From Lachnospiraceae bacterium (GTDB lineage Bacteria; Bacillota; Clostridia; Lachnospirales; Lachnospiraceae), in the NCBI GenBank assembly GCA_017399685.1, contig JAFQBM010000012.1:1-38393 (forward strand): 38,393 nucleotides of DNA. The letters are read 5' to 3'. Below are positions 23,590 to 32,407 of the stretch, in pieces. The notes under the pieces were generated by a model. The model had not been told where the DNA came from. It saw only the letters and a program-made list of their open reading frames with translations, and did no database searches. Position numbers and translations under genes: made by a program. Each line of letters begins with the position of its first letter. Position 1 is the first letter of the stretch.

Positions 23590-23820
23590 ACCTTTCTAAA
23601 TAAATTCACTTTTTATTCAGGAAGAAATTTGTTATTGTTTGTGTGTGAGCGATAACAAATTTTCCTGTTTTAAAACACACTTTTAAGGTGCCACTGATTT
23701 GTGCCACCTAATTACCACTGTAATTTTTTATATTTTATTCACATATTTTATCATGAGTAGGCAAAATATTCAAGAAATAAGGCAAGATTTAAGATTTACA
23801 ATATATTTTCGAATATCATT
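23590..23820. other. Intergenic stretch with a strong inverted repeat
   Basis: There is no gene. AATTTGTTAT (23626-23635) and ATAACAAATT (23652-23661) are perfect inverted repeats, extended outward by AGGAA/TCCT with a bulge. They form a stem in the presumed leader of the GlmU-like gene. A tandem GTGCCAC (about 23688 and 23701) follows. No promoter for the GlmU-like gene stands out. Confidence 0.5.
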
Positions 23821-23849
23821 TTGACACAAACCATACATTATGATATGAT
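23821..23849 (+). promoter_or_regulatory. Strong sigma-A type promoter of the CDF transporter gene
   Basis: Consensus TTGACA (23821-23826), a 17-base spacer and TATGAT (23844-23849). Transcription would begin near 23857 and give a leader of about 80 bases. Confidence 0.8.
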
Positions 23850-23935
23850 ACAAAGAATTATTAGATAATGCGGTGTTTTGTTTCTTTTTCATCACTTTCG
23901 TATAGAATAAAAGAATTATAAAAGAGGGGAATTCT

Positions 23936-25120
23936 ATGATAACCTTATTGGCAAAATTATTTATCAAAGACTATAAAAACTACAATAAGGATACCGTTCG
24001 CCGTTCCTATGGTATGCTAAGCGGCATCGTAGGAATTTGTCTGAATATCTTATTGTTTTTTGGAAAGTATGTTTCCGGTATGATCAGCGGCTCCATTGCC
24101 ATTACTGCGGATGCTTTTAATAACCTTTCCGATGCAGGTTCTTCTTTCATTACCCTGGTTGGTTTCAAACTTTCCGGGAAAAAATCCGATTCTGACCACC
24201 CCTTTGGACATGGAAGAATCGAGTATCTTACCGGACTTTTTGTTTCTGTCATCATCTTGTTTATGGGATTTGAATTATTTAAGTCTTCTTTGATGAAAAT
24301 CATTCATCCGGAAGAAGTAAATACCAGTAACCTAGCCCTGATTATTTTAATTTGTTCCATTGCCATTAAAATATATATGGCAGTTTATAATCACTCTATT
24401 GGCAAAAAGATTTCTTCTACTGCCATGAAAGCAACTGCATTAGACAGTTTAAGTGATACTTTTGCTACTACCATGGTTTTGATTTCCATGTTATTTTTAA
24501 AACTCACAGGCATTAATATTGATGGAATCAGCGGTGTCATTGTAGCTGCTTTTATTCTCTATGCAGGATATAAATCAGCGAAAGAGACCATCAGCCCTTT
24601 GCTTGGGCAGGCGCCGGACCCCGAGTTTGTAAAACAGATTGAAGAAATCGTGTTATCCCACGAGGAAATTTTAGGAATCCACGACTTGGTAGTACATGAT
24701 TATGGTCCGGGACGGGTTATGATTTCACTTCACGGAGAAGTCCCAGGAGATGGTGATATTTTCCAATTGCACGATGTCATCGACCGGATTGAAAATGAAC
24801 TTCATGATAAATTAAACTGTGAAGCAGTATTGCATATGGACCCGGTAGAGGTAAATGATTACAGCATCAAAGAAATGCGTCAAAAAATCACAGAATTACT
24901 AAAAACTTATGATGAATGCATTACCATCCACGATTTTCGTATGGTAAGCGGCCCTACCCATACAAATTTAATTTTTGATGCCGTCATCCCCCACAGCTAT
25001 AAAAAAACAGAAAACCAGGTAAAACGGGAAATTGAAGAATTAATACATAACACCTATGAAAATTATTATGCTGTGATAAAAATTGATAAATTGTATGCTG
25101 ATAAAGAAAACAAGAGATGA
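23936..25120 (+). CDS. Cation diffusion facilitator (CDF) family transporter
   Basis: A 394-residue secondary transporter with six predicted membrane segments in the first 215 or so residues and a cytoplasmic C-terminal domain. The TM2 metal motif lies in ITADAFNNLSDAGSS, the loop DHPFGHGRIEYLTGL follows TM2, and the TM5 motif is in ALDSLSDTF. CDF proteins export divalent metals (Zn, Mn, Fe or Co) against protons. The C-terminal domain is longer than usual (about 180 residues), with the typical VHDYGPGRVMISLHGEV-type fold followed by an extra helical and strand part. AGAGGGG precedes ATG 23936. A strong promoter serves it as a single gene. Confidence 0.94.
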   Translation: MITLLAKLFIKDYKNYNKDTVRRSYGMLSGIVGICLNILLFFGKYVSGMISGSIAITADAFNNLSDAGSSFITLVGFKLSGKKSDSDHPFGHGRIEYLTGLFVSVIILFMGFELFKSSLMKIIHPEEVNTSNLALIILICSIAIKIYMAVYNHSIGKKISSTAMKATALDSLSDTFATTMVLISMLFLKLTGINIDGISGVIVAAFILYAGYKSAKETISPLLGQAPDPEFVKQIEEIVLSHEEILGIHDLVVHDYGPGRVMISLHGEVPGDGDIFQLHDVIDRIENELHDKLNCEAVLHMDPVEVNDYSIKEMRQKITELLKTYDECITIHDFRMVSGPTHTNLIFDAVIPHSYKKTENQVKREIEELIHNTYENYYAVIKIDKLYADKENKR

Positions 25121-25121
25121 G

Positions 25122-25349
25122 ATGACCATGGAAGAAGCCGTAGAAAGAACCATTCATGACTGTATCAAAGAAGGCATTCTGGTGGATATTCTATCAAATT
25201 CCAAGGCGATTCTATCTCAAATATTTGTTACCAGCCGATATGCAACTAAAATAAAATCGGTTTCAAATGTATGTCGCTACTGGATATGCGACTCATCAAA
25301 AGGTCGAGTTCAAATAATATCGGGGGCAAAAAATATTTCGCCCCCATGA
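25122..25349 (+). pseudogene. C-terminal scrap of an Rpn/PD-(D/E)XK transposase-like nuclease
   Basis: The frame begins MTMEEAVERTIHDCIKEGIL and continues VDILSNSKA. This is the characteristic linker and helix near the C-terminus of Rpn-family (recombination-promoting nuclease) proteins of Clostridia. After about 30 codons the resemblance stops and the rest of the frame looks like noise. No nuclease core is present upstream, where the CDF gene ends one base earlier. It is read as a decayed fragment of a mobile-type gene and not as a functional small protein. Confidence 0.6.
25322..25345. terminator. GGGGGC/GCCCCC hairpin between CDF and spoVG genes
   Basis: GGGGGC (25322-25327) pairs with GCCCCC (25340-25345) around an A/T-rich loop. 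It lies just past the convergent spoVG stop and after the CDF gene and nuclease scrap, so it may end transcription from either side. The T-runs beyond the stem are weak. Confidence 0.6.
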
Positions 25350-25373
25350 TACTTACAAATTATAATTTTAAAC

Positions 25374-25631
25374 TTATTCTTCCAAACTCCGGTATACTTT
25401 CAGAATTTCATTCTGAACATATTCTCTGGCTTCCTGTGTAATCGGATGTGCCACATCAATATGTTCTCCCTCACTGTTTTTTCTGCTAGGCATTGCAATA
25501 AACAATCCTCTTTCTCCTTCAATAACCTTAATGTCATGTACTACAAAAACATGGTCCAGAGTAATAGATACCACTGCTTTCATTCTGCCTTCTTTGTTTA
25601 CTTTTCGAACTCTTACCTCTGTAATCTCCAT
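25374..25631 (-). CDS. spoVG: Septation/sporulation regulator SpoVG
   Basis: An 85-residue SpoVG beginning [11 protein letters not shown], with conserved [29 protein letters not shown] and DVAHPIT segments. SpoVG is a small nucleic-acid-binding regulator affecting septation, sporulation and envelope genes. ATG 25631 is chosen because GGAGGGAGA sits at ideal spacing and the conserved N-terminus starts there; a further upstream start would put six unrelated residues in front. It lies 98 bases after glgD on the same strand and about 1.8 kb from the GlmU-like gene, a looser version of the bacillar spoVG-glmU neighbourhood. Confidence 0.96.
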   Translation of the reverse strand: MEITEVRVRKVNKEGRMKAVVSITLDHVFVVHDIKVIEGERGLFIAMPSRKNSEGEHIDVAHPITQEAREYVQNEILKVYRSLEE

Positions 25632-25729
25632 AAAATCTCCCTCCTCCAATTTCTCCTCCAGATTTCAAACCTGAATCATTCCTGTCAATTCCATTTTCCT
25701 TCTGTGATGCATGCCATAAATCATCCTTG

Positions 25730-26857
25730 TTAAACTGTATATCTAAAATTCTTTTCTACTACAACTTTAATATTGTCCTCTTCTCCTATATGGGTGGTAT
25801 TCGGACGTAATGTATCCCTGCTTTCAATAATGCAGTTTTCTATGTAGCAATTATCCCCAATATGCACATCATTTAAAATGATGGAATTTTTAATGACGCA
25901 ATTATTTCCTACCACTACTTTTTTGAAAATGACGGAATTCTCCACCCTTCCATTAATGATACACCCACTGGAAATCAGACTGTTCTTTACTTCACAGCCA
26001 TAATTATATTTCGCCGGTGGTAAGTCATCCACCTTAGAATAAACATCCGGATGCTGTTTGAAAAAATAGTCTCTGATATCCGGATTTAGAAAATCCATGT
26101 TTGCCCGGTAATAGGATTCTACAGTACTGATATTCCTCCAATAAGAATCCATCTTATAAGCATGGACATTCTTAATGCTCTTATAACGTACTATTATGTC
26201 TTTTACAAAATCATTTCTTTCTTCTGCTGCACAGGTTTCTAACAGCTCCATTAACTGCCTTCTTCGAATGACATAGACACCGATGGACACCAAATTCGTG
26301 GCCGCCACCAATGGCTTTTCCTCAAAATCAATAATCCGGTTCTGTTCGTCCATATTTACCACAACACCATATCTGGTAGGATCGTCTTCCTCCGGATTAA
26401 TTTCCTTCACTACAACTGTAATATCAGCATTGCTCTTTATATGTTCTTCCAACACCTTGTTATAATCCAGCTTATAAATACCGTCTCCGGAAGCAATCAC
26501 CACATAAGGCTCATGGCTGTCTCTTAAAAAACCCATATTCTGATAAAGGGCATCCGCGGTACCTGTATACCAGTAACTGTTTTTCGGAGTAATGGTAGGG
26601 TTAAAAACATAAAGTCCACCCTGTTTACGTCCGAAATCCCACCATTTTGAAGAACTTAAGTGTTCGTTCAAAGACCTGGAATTATACTGGGTAAAAACAG
26701 CCACATTCTGAATTTTGGAATTTGACATATTACTAAGTGCAAAATCAATGCTTCGGTAACTTCCAACCACCGGCATAGCCGCAATGGCCCTCTTTGCGGA
26801 CAATTCTCTCATTTTGGTACTATTTCCCCCTGCCAGGATAATTCCGATTGCTCTCAT
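25730..26857 (-). CDS. glgD: GlgD, regulatory subunit of glucose-1-phosphate adenylyltransferase
   Basis: A 375-residue GlgC homologue of the GlgD type. It has an N-terminal nucleotidyltransferase-like domain with a degraded signature loop ([22 protein letters not shown] instead of the catalytic GGxGxRLxxLT), then [12 protein letters not shown], and C-terminal left-handed beta-helix repeats (about 280-360, with [10 protein letters not shown] and [11 protein letters not shown]). In Firmicutes GlgD associates with GlgC to form the ADP-glucose synthase for glycogen and has little activity alone. Its ATG overlaps the glgC stop by 4 bases. Confidence 0.95.
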   Translation of the reverse strand: MRAIGIILAGGNSTKMRELSAKRAIAAMPVVGSYRSIDFALSNMSNSKIQNVAVFTQYNSRSLNEHLSSSKWWDFGRKQGGLYVFNPTITPKNSYWYTGTADALYQNMGFLRDSHEPYVVIASGDGIYKLDYNKVLEEHIKSNADITVVVKEINPEEDDPTRYGVVVNMDEQNRIIDFEEKPLVAATNLVSIGVYVIRRRQLMELLETCAAEERNDFVKDIIVRYKSIKNVHAYKMDSYWRNISTVESYYRANMDFLNPDIRDYFFKQHPDVYSKVDDLPPAKYNYGCEVKNSLISSGCIINGRVENSVIFKKVVVGNNCVIKNSIILNDVHIGDNCYIENCIIESRDTLRPNTTHIGEEDNIKVVVEKNFRYTV

Positions 26858-28128
26858 ATTCCATCACTTCCTTTAATTAAATTCTCCCCACTTGGTAATA
26901 CTCCATCTACATAATCTGATGCAACGGTAATCCCGGAAATGGCGGTATTCTTTCCAATCCGAACACCGGCAGGAATGTAACTTCCTTCCCCAATCACTGA
27001 TATTCCATCGGAATAAATATGTGGTGCTACCCTATTCGGAACTTCATCAAAACATCCAATATGTGTATTCTCTTCTATGGTAGTATTCTCTGCTATAATT
27101 CCTTTATAAATATTTACATTTTTCCCTAACTTGCAGTCATTCATGATAATACTGTCACGAATCACTGTACCTTCTCCAATGTAAACTCCTGAGCCAATGA
27201 CAGAATGCTCCACCGTTCCATAAACTTCCGTACCTTCCCCGATGATACTTCCTCCTACATGAGAGGTATTGGAAATAAACTGTGGTGTGGTACGGTCATT
27301 TTTCGTATAAATTCTCCAGAATTCTTCATATAAATTAAATTCAGGAACCAGATTAATCAGTTCCATATTAGACTGCCAGTAAGAAGCAAGGGTTCCGACA
27401 TCCTTCCAATATCCCCTGTAATTATAAGAATAAATTCTATTTCCACAATTATGACAATATGGAATGATATGCTTACCAAAGTCACAAGCCGCTTCCTGGG
27501 ACAAAGACCGTAATGCGTTCTTTAATACCTCCCAGGTAAAAATATAAATACCCATGGATGCCTGATTTGATTTCGGATTTTCCGGTTTTTCCTCAAATTC
27601 TTTAATTCTTCCATTAGAATCTGCAATCACTACTCCATAACGATGGGCATCTTCATATGGTACCTGAATCGTTGCAATGGTAACATCTGCGTTACATGCC
27701 TTATGATAATCCAGCATCACTGCATAATCCATCTTATAAATATGATCTGCTGACAGAATCAAAACATAGTCCGGATGATAATACTCCATGTATTCCAGAT
27801 TCTGGTATATGGCATTGGCTGTACCAGTATACCACTGACTGTTCGTACTCTTCTCATAAGGTGGAAGCACCGTAACACCACCGATATTTCTATCCAAATC
27901 CCAAGGAATACCAATTCCAATGTGCTGATTCAGACGAAGAGGACGATACTGGGTTAAAACCCCTACGGTATCGATGCCGGAATTAATGCAGTTACTAAGT
28001 GGAAAATCAATGATTTTATATCTTCCACCAAAAGCCACCGCCGGTTTTGCAAGCTTGGAAGTCAGAACTCCCAAACGACTCCCCTGTCCCCCGGCAAGCA
28101 ACATGGCAATCATCTCTTTCTTAATCAA
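26854..28128 (-). CDS. glgC: Glucose-1-phosphate adenylyltransferase catalytic subunit GlgC
   Basis: A 424-residue enzyme that makes ADP-glucose from ATP and glucose-1-phosphate, the first committed step of glycogen synthesis. The catalytic loop [16 protein letters not shown] is intact, followed by [44 protein letters not shown] (Asp-Lys region) and a beta-helix C-terminus. The TTG at 28128 is chosen because it has GAGAGG 8 bases upstream and begins the conserved [10 protein letters not shown] segment. The longer frame from ATG 28191 would add 21 residues not typical of the family. glgD follows with a 4-base overlap. Confidence 0.93.
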   Translation of the reverse strand: MIKKEMIAMLLAGGQGSRLGVLTSKLAKPAVAFGGRYKIIDFPLSNCINSGIDTVGVLTQYRPLRLNQHIGIGIPWDLDRNIGGVTVLPPYEKSTNSQWYTGTANAIYQNLEYMEYYHPDYVLILSADHIYKMDYAVMLDYHKACNADVTIATIQVPYEDAHRYGVVIADSNGRIKEFEEKPENPKSNQASMGIYIFTWEVLKNALRSLSQEAACDFGKHIIPYCHNCGNRIYSYNYRGYWKDVGTLASYWQSNMELINLVPEFNLYEEFWRIYTKNDRTTPQFISNTSHVGGSIIGEGTEVYGTVEHSVIGSGVYIGEGTVIRDSIIMNDCKLGKNVNIYKGIIAENTTIEENTHIGCFDEVPNRVAPHIYSDGISVIGEGSYIPAGVRIGKNTAISGITVASDYVDGVLPSGENLIKGSDGI

Positions 28129-28297
28129 ACGAAACACCTCTCTTCCATAGAATAAGCCCTCATCTTTCACCTCCATTATTCCAGACATCACCTAATAAAC
28201 TGCACTGAAATAATCTTCCCTCATTCTAATTCATAATTGTTTTTATTTTATCATATTTTACATCAAGCCTCAAGGGAAAATACTTGCATTTTCATGG

Positions 28298-28326
28298 TAG
28301 ACGAACATAAAAAAAAGTCCTATAAT
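28298..28326 (+). promoter_or_regulatory. Probable murC promoter
   Basis: TAGACG (28298-28303), a 17-base spacer and perfect TATAAT (28321-28326). Transcription would begin near 28333, about 160 bases before the murC start. Confidence 0.55.
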
Positions 28327-28342
28327 ATATTTAGCCGAGTTC

Positions 28343-28473
28343 ATTTACGACCGTAATCATAGCACTATGATTATGTAAATTTACTTACGAATAACCATAA
28401 CCTGAATGAAAAGAATCTAAAACGATGGATTTCAAGTAACGGTTCATGTTTGAACAATTACTTGAAATCCATC
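28343..28473 (+). promoter_or_regulatory. Structured murC leader: two long stem-loops
   Basis: Hairpin 1: ATTTAC (28343) closes against GTAAAT (28375-28380), enclosing perfect TAATCATAG/CTATGATTA (28354-28373). Hairpin 2: GATGGATTTCAAGTAA (28424-28439) pairs perfectly over 16 bp with TTACTTGAAATCCATC (28458-28473), with an inner GTTCA/TGAAC stem. It ends 8 bases before the AGGAGG ribosome binding site (28482-28487). Neither is followed by a T-run, so these are not plain terminators. Confidence 0.6.
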
Positions 28474-28492
28474 ATAACAATAGGAGGACCTA

Positions 28493-29872
28493 ATGTACAA
28501 TATTCAATTTAACCAACCTTGTCATGTCCATTTTATGGGAATTGGAGGAATCAGCATGAGTGGTCTGGCAGAAATTTTATTAAATGCCGGTTTTACCATC
28601 AGTGGTTCCGACCAAAATGCATCTTCCATTACGGAACACTTAACATCTCTTGGTGCTTCCATCCATATCGGACAATGCAAAGAAAACATAAATGATTCCA
28701 TTGACCTTGTTGTATACACTGCAGCTATTTCCAAGGAAAATGAGGAGTATGTAGCAGCCCTGGAAAAACAGATTCCTATGTTGTCTCGGGCCGAGTTACT
28801 TGGTCAGTTAATGACCAACTATGATACGCCGATTGCGATTTCCGGTACTCACGGAAAAACCACTACGACTTCTATGCTAACTCATATTTTATTAGCGGCT
28901 GATAGTGACCCTACCATTTCTGTTGGAGGAATTTTAAAAGCCATCGGAGGTAATATCCGTGTTGGAAAGTCACCATTATTCGTCACAGAAGCCTGCGAAT
29001 ATACTAACAGCTTCCTATCCTTCTTCCCAAAAATCAGTGTTATTTTAAATGTGGAAGAAGACCACCTGGACTTTTTCAGTGGAATTGAAGAAATCACAGA
29101 ATCTTTTCATCAATTTGCCGGAAAACTTCCGAAAGACGGACTTTTGGTGATAAATGGAGACATTCCAACGAAGGATGCTATTTTAAAAGGACTTGACTGC
29201 AGAGTAAAAACATACGGAACTTCAAAAGAAAACGACTATTATCCTTCCAATATTACGTATGATGAAACCGGAAATTCCTCCTTTGATTTATTCTCTGGTG
29301 AAGAATCAGAAGGACACTATACCTTAAAAGTTGCCGGAGAACATAATATTTATAATGCCATTTCTGCTATCATTATTGCAAAGGAACTTGGCATTACCAA
29401 CCAACAAATCAATGAAGGTTTTTCCACTTTTTATGGAACCAACCGTCGATTTGAGTACAAAGGGGATTTATGCGGAGTTCATGTAATTGACGATTATGCA
29501 CATCATCCAACAGAAATCCAGGCAACCCTGGATGCTGCCACCCGCTATCCACATAATGAACTTTGGTGCGTCTTCCAGCCACATACCTATTCCCGTACTA
29601 AGGCATTTTTAGATGATTTTGCCAAGACTTTAAGTCAGGCTGACCACGTGGTGCTGGCGGATATTTACGCAGCCAGAGAAGTAGATACCGGAGAAATCAG
29701 TTCAAAGGATTTGGCGGAAAAAATCGCAGCTTATGGAACTGACGTACATTATTTCCCTTCCTTTGATGAAATTGAGAATTTTTTATTAACAAACTGCAAA
29801 AAAAATGATTTGTTGATAACTATGGGAGCCGGAAATGTTGTGAACATTGGAGAATCGCTTTTAAATTTATAG
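28493..29872 (+). CDS. murC: UDP-N-acetylmuramate--L-alanine ligase MurC
   Basis: A 459-residue Mur ligase that adds L-alanine to UDP-MurNAc, the first peptide step of peptidoglycan precursor synthesis. The N-terminal Rossmann-type domain has FMGIGGISMSGLAEIL. The ATP loop is GTHGKTTTTSM (118-128), followed by EACEY and ILNVEEDHLDFF in the central domain. The C-terminal domain has VIDDYAHHPTEIQATL and QPHTYSRTK. The length and motifs are normal. AGGAGG lies 5 bases before ATG 28493. It is monocistronic, with its terminator formed by the DnaA-box sequences immediately after the stop codon. Confidence 0.98.
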   Translation: MYNIQFNQPCHVHFMGIGGISMSGLAEILLNAGFTISGSDQNASSITEHLTSLGASIHIGQCKENINDSIDLVVYTAAISKENEEYVAALEKQIPMLSRAELLGQLMTNYDTPIAISGTHGKTTTTSMLTHILLAADSDPTISVGGILKAIGGNIRVGKSPLFVTEACEYTNSFLSFFPKISVILNVEEDHLDFFSGIEEITESFHQFAGKLPKDGLLVINGDIPTKDAILKGLDCRVKTYGTSKENDYYPSNITYDETGNSSFDLFSGEESEGHYTLKVAGEHNIYNAISAIIIAKELGITNQQINEGFSTFYGTNRRFEYKGDLCGVHVIDDYAHHPTEIQATLDAATRYPHNELWCVFQPHTYSRTKAFLDDFAKTLSQADHVVLADIYAAREVDTGEISSKDLAEKIAAYGTDVHYFPSFDEIENFLLTNCKKNDLLITMGAGNVVNIGESLLNL

Positions 29873-30054
29873 TTATCCACATTATCCACAGGTTTATTCA
29901 CAATTTATGTGAACAAACTCTGTGGATTTTTTTGTTTACATAACGAATTATTTCGAATTTTAAGTTTTTATTGTTTTCCACAGAATTTCAGCCTTTTTTC
30001 TCATGTAAACAAATTATGTCCACCAACTTATCCACATTATCCACAATTTCCACA
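29873..30054 (+). promoter_or_regulatory. Cluster of DnaA boxes
   Basis: Four perfect TTATCCACA boxes lie at 29873, 29882, 30028 and 30037. Near-matches are TTATTCACA (29894), TTTTCCACA (29974) and ATTTCCACA (30046). The boxes come in two groups, each with back-to-back 9-base units (29873/29882 and 30028/30037/30046), flanking an AT-rich 130-base stretch. The cluster ends 36 bases before the -35 element of the DnaD-like/dnaI operon, so DnaA probably binds here and could control that promoter. Confidence 0.85.
29884..29933 (+). terminator. murC terminator overlapping DnaA boxes
   Basis: ATCCACAG (29884-29891) pairs with CTGTGGAT (29920-29927), with inner TTCACA/TGTGAA (29897-29902/29908-29913), followed by seven T. 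The left arm is built from the second and third DnaA boxes. Confidence 0.8.
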
Positions 30055-30089
30055 ATTTTTTGGTGCATAAACCCCCGAAAAATTAGCAA

Positions 30090-30118
30090 TTTACAATTCA
30101 AAAATACTGTACTATAAT
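30090..30118 (+). promoter_or_regulatory. Promoter of the DnaD-like/dnaI operon
   Basis: TTTACA (30090-30095), a 17-base spacer and TATAAT (30113-30118). The leader of about 105 bases includes a CCCATGAA/TTCATGGG pair (30125-30132/30166-30173). Confidence 0.75.
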
Positions 30119-30230
30119 AAAAGTCCCATGAATGAATCTGCTAAGATATTTCTCTCTATGGACATTTCATGGGCTAAACTATATGAGTTCATTGCCCCAT
30201 AGGGCATCAAAATAACAAAGGATGTTAAAC

Positions 30231-31385
30231 ATGAATCAATTTTCAATTACCGCAAAAAATCAGCCCACATATACCATTGTTCCGGATGCTTTTATTCTGG
30301 AATATATGCCAAAGGCAAATGGCTCTTATGTTAAAGTATACTTGTATCTGTGTCTGGCGTTATCAAAAAACCGCCCTCTTTCTATCAGTGAACTGGCAGA
30401 ATCTTGCAACGAGACGGAAAATGATATCAAACGTGCCTTGCAGTACTGGGAAAAGGAAGGATTACTTTCCCTTGAGATAAATCAAAACCGCACCTTAACA
30501 GGTATCGATTTACTTACTCCTGTCAAAGAACCTGCTGAAGATTTCAATTCAGAACCCCCTGAATCATTAGATACAGAGTATACTCCATATATGGATTCCT
30601 CTGCGGAAACTTATTCCACTTACTATACAGAATCCAACAAGGAACCAGAGCTTGCTGCTGCAAAGGAAATTCCTACCCCTCCGAAAAAGGAATACTCCAT
30701 TGTTCAAATCAAGGAACGTGAAAAAGATACTTCTTTTTCCCAATTGGTTTACATGATAGAGACCTATTTTGGCAGACCTTTCACCCAGACAGATTACCAT
30801 AGTTTACTCTACATTCTGGATGATTTGGAATTTTCCTTAGAGTTATTGGAATACCTGGTAGAATACAGTGTTTCCAAAAATAAAAATAGTATGCGGTATA
30901 TTGAGGCAGTTGCCATAGCATGGCATAAAGAAGGTATCAAGACCATAAAGGCAGCCAAACTACAGTCCAGTTCTTATAATGAACTTTATACCCTTGTGGC
31001 GAAATCTTTAGGACTGGGACGAAATATCACCAGTGTAGAGGCAGAATTTATAGACAACTGGCAGAACAAATTAGGTTTTGAAGCTGCCATGATTAAAGAA
31101 GCATGTAACCGTGCTATTCTTCATTCCCCAACCAGTGGAACCGTAACTTATGTAAATGGTATTTTGGAAACATGGAACAAAGCCAAGGTGCATAATCTTT
31201 CGGAACTGGCCAAATTTGATGAAGAATATAAGAAAACAAAGGCATTGAAACAAAATAAGTCCAATGCCGGATCTACAAAAAAAGCTTTGAATTATTCCCA
31301 GAGAACCTATAACCCGGACTCTTTAGAAAATCTGTTCTTAGAAGAGGTAAATCGGACGTCATCCCAAGGAAGGAAGGAATCATGA
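30231..31385 (+). CDS. DnaD-like replication initiation (primosome) protein
   Basis: A 384-residue protein with an N-terminal winged-helix domain (about 10-95, VKVYLYLCLALS…ISELAESCNETENDIKRALQYWEKEGLLS), an acidic spacer (about 100-155), and two DnaD/DnaB_2-type helical domains. The YxxxIxxxW-type motif that marks these domains occurs twice: Tyr223…Trp (YIEAVAIAW) and Tyr307…Trp (YVNGILETW). Two such domains recall B. subtilis DnaB, the DnaA-DnaD-DnaI recruitment factor. ATG 30231 is preferred because AGGAT lies at good spacing; for ATG 30222 the AAAGG directly abuts the start. It overlaps the dnaI-like gene by 4 bases. Confidence 0.9.
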   Translation: MNQFSITAKNQPTYTIVPDAFILEYMPKANGSYVKVYLYLCLALSKNRPLSISELAESCNETENDIKRALQYWEKEGLLSLEINQNRTLTGIDLLTPVKEPAEDFNSEPPESLDTEYTPYMDSSAETYSTYYTESNKEPELAAAKEIPTPPKKEYSIVQIKEREKDTSFSQLVYMIETYFGRPFTQTDYHSLLYILDDLEFSLELLEYLVEYSVSKNKNSMRYIEAVAIAWHKEGIKTIKAAKLQSSSYNELYTLVAKSLGLGRNITSVEAEFIDNWQNKLGFEAAMIKEACNRAILHSPTSGTVTYVNGILETWNKAKVHNLSELAKFDEEYKKTKALKQNKSNAGSTKKALNYSQRTYNPDSLENLFLEEVNRTSSQGRKES

Positions 31386-32395
31386 CACTAAAGAGCAGCC
31401 AATATCTTGAAATTATGAAAGAATACGATGAAATACAACTTCTTCATAAAAAAGAGTTAAATGCCCGTCAGGAAGAAATATACAAAAAAATCCCGGAAAT
31501 AAAACAACTGGACCAGGAATTATCCACAGGTTCCATTGCAAAGATGAAAGAATTGATTTTATCCGGTGATTCTATAACTTCCAGGCAAATGAAAGAGAAT
31601 AATCGGATACTTCGTGAAAAAAAGAAAGAACTCCTTTCTAGAAACGGATACCCTGCGGATTATCTTGAACCGATTTTTACCTGTAAGCTATGTAAAGATA
31701 CCGGTTATGATGAAAATCAGAAGAAATGTTCCTGTCTGAACCAGAAAATCATAAAGAAATTATACGCTCAGTCTTATATTCAGCGTTTTTTGGAAACAGA
31801 GAATTTTGGCTCTTTTGATTTTACCTATTACAGCAAAGAAAAAGAAGAAAAATTTCCTTTTTCCCCTTATGAAAACATCCAAAATGTATATCATAAGTGT
31901 AAGGACTTTGTGCGGGATTTTGATACTTGCACAAACAACATTATTTTTACAGGTTCTACAGGAGTTGGGAAAACCTTTCTTGCCAAGTGTATTGCCAAGG
32001 ATTTATTAGATTCCGGACACACTGTACTATATCTTAGTGCACCTAAGCTATTAGAACAGATTCTTCCCATATTAAAAAAGGGAGGTACACTGGATTCTGA
32101 ACTACAGGGACTTTCTTCCTATATATATGATGCACAGCTATTAATTATGGACGATTTAGGAACGGAATACACCACTGCCTATACCATTACCATGCTGCAG
32201 TCTCTGTTAAATGAACGCAGGTTACGAAATCATGCTACCATTATCACTACCAATTACTCGATTCATGATATCAAAGAACAATATGGGGAGCGAATTTCTT
32301 CCCGTATTTTAGAATCTTTCCATGTATTTTTCTTGTATGGACAGGATATCCGCTACCAGAAGAGAGAACGCCAAATAAAACAAAAGAATGCGTAA
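31382..32395 (+). CDS. DnaI/DnaC-like replicative helicase loader
   Basis: A 337-residue AAA+ ATPase that would load the replicative helicase at origins or restarted forks. The coiled-coil-rich N-terminal part (about 1-95) and a zinc-binding cluster (Cys101-x2-Cys104 … Cys116-x-Cys118) match DnaI. The AAA+ core has Walker A GSTGVGKT (191-198), Walker B LLIMDDLGTE, sensor 1 ITTNY and an Arg finger region GERISSRI. It is translationally coupled (ATGA) to the DnaD-like gene, a common Clostridia pair. Confidence 0.95.
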   Translation: MTLKSSQYLEIMKEYDEIQLLHKKELNARQEEIYKKIPEIKQLDQELSTGSIAKMKELILSGDSITSRQMKENNRILREKKKELLSRNGYPADYLEPIFTCKLCKDTGYDENQKKCSCLNQKIIKKLYAQSYIQRFLETENFGSFDFTYYSKEKEEKFPFSPYENIQNVYHKCKDFVRDFDTCTNNIIFTGSTGVGKTFLAKCIAKDLLDSGHTVLYLSAPKLLEQILPILKKGGTLDSELQGLSSYIYDAQLLIMDDLGTEYTTAYTITMLQSLLNERRLRNHATIITTNYSIHDIKEQYGERISSRILESFHVFFLYGQDIRYQKRERQIKQKNA

Positions 32396-32407
32396 TGTTG
32401 AATCATG

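Larger units (their letters stand above)
28192..28492. other. Divergent intergenic region between glgC and murC
   Basis: It contains a candidate murC promoter (28298-28326) and two large stem-loops in the murC leader, described separately. No promoter for glgC stands out on the minus strand. Confidence 0.6.

Noticed and set aside
25632-25729. A sigma-H promoter for spoVG (an AGGAAAAT and a GGAATTGA lie in the gap)
   Set aside because: The spacing between candidate -35 and -10 elements does not fit the sigma-H pattern.
29873-30054. The DnaA-box cluster as the chromosomal replication origin
   Set aside because: The expected neighbours dnaA and dnaN are absent, some boxes are explained by the murC terminator, and no clear unwinding element with DnaA-trio repeats was recognised. 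Kept as a regulatory or secondary site only.
30567-30800. Antisense frame inside the DnaD-like gene
   Set aside because: Lies wholly within a strongly supported gene, with no ribosome binding site.
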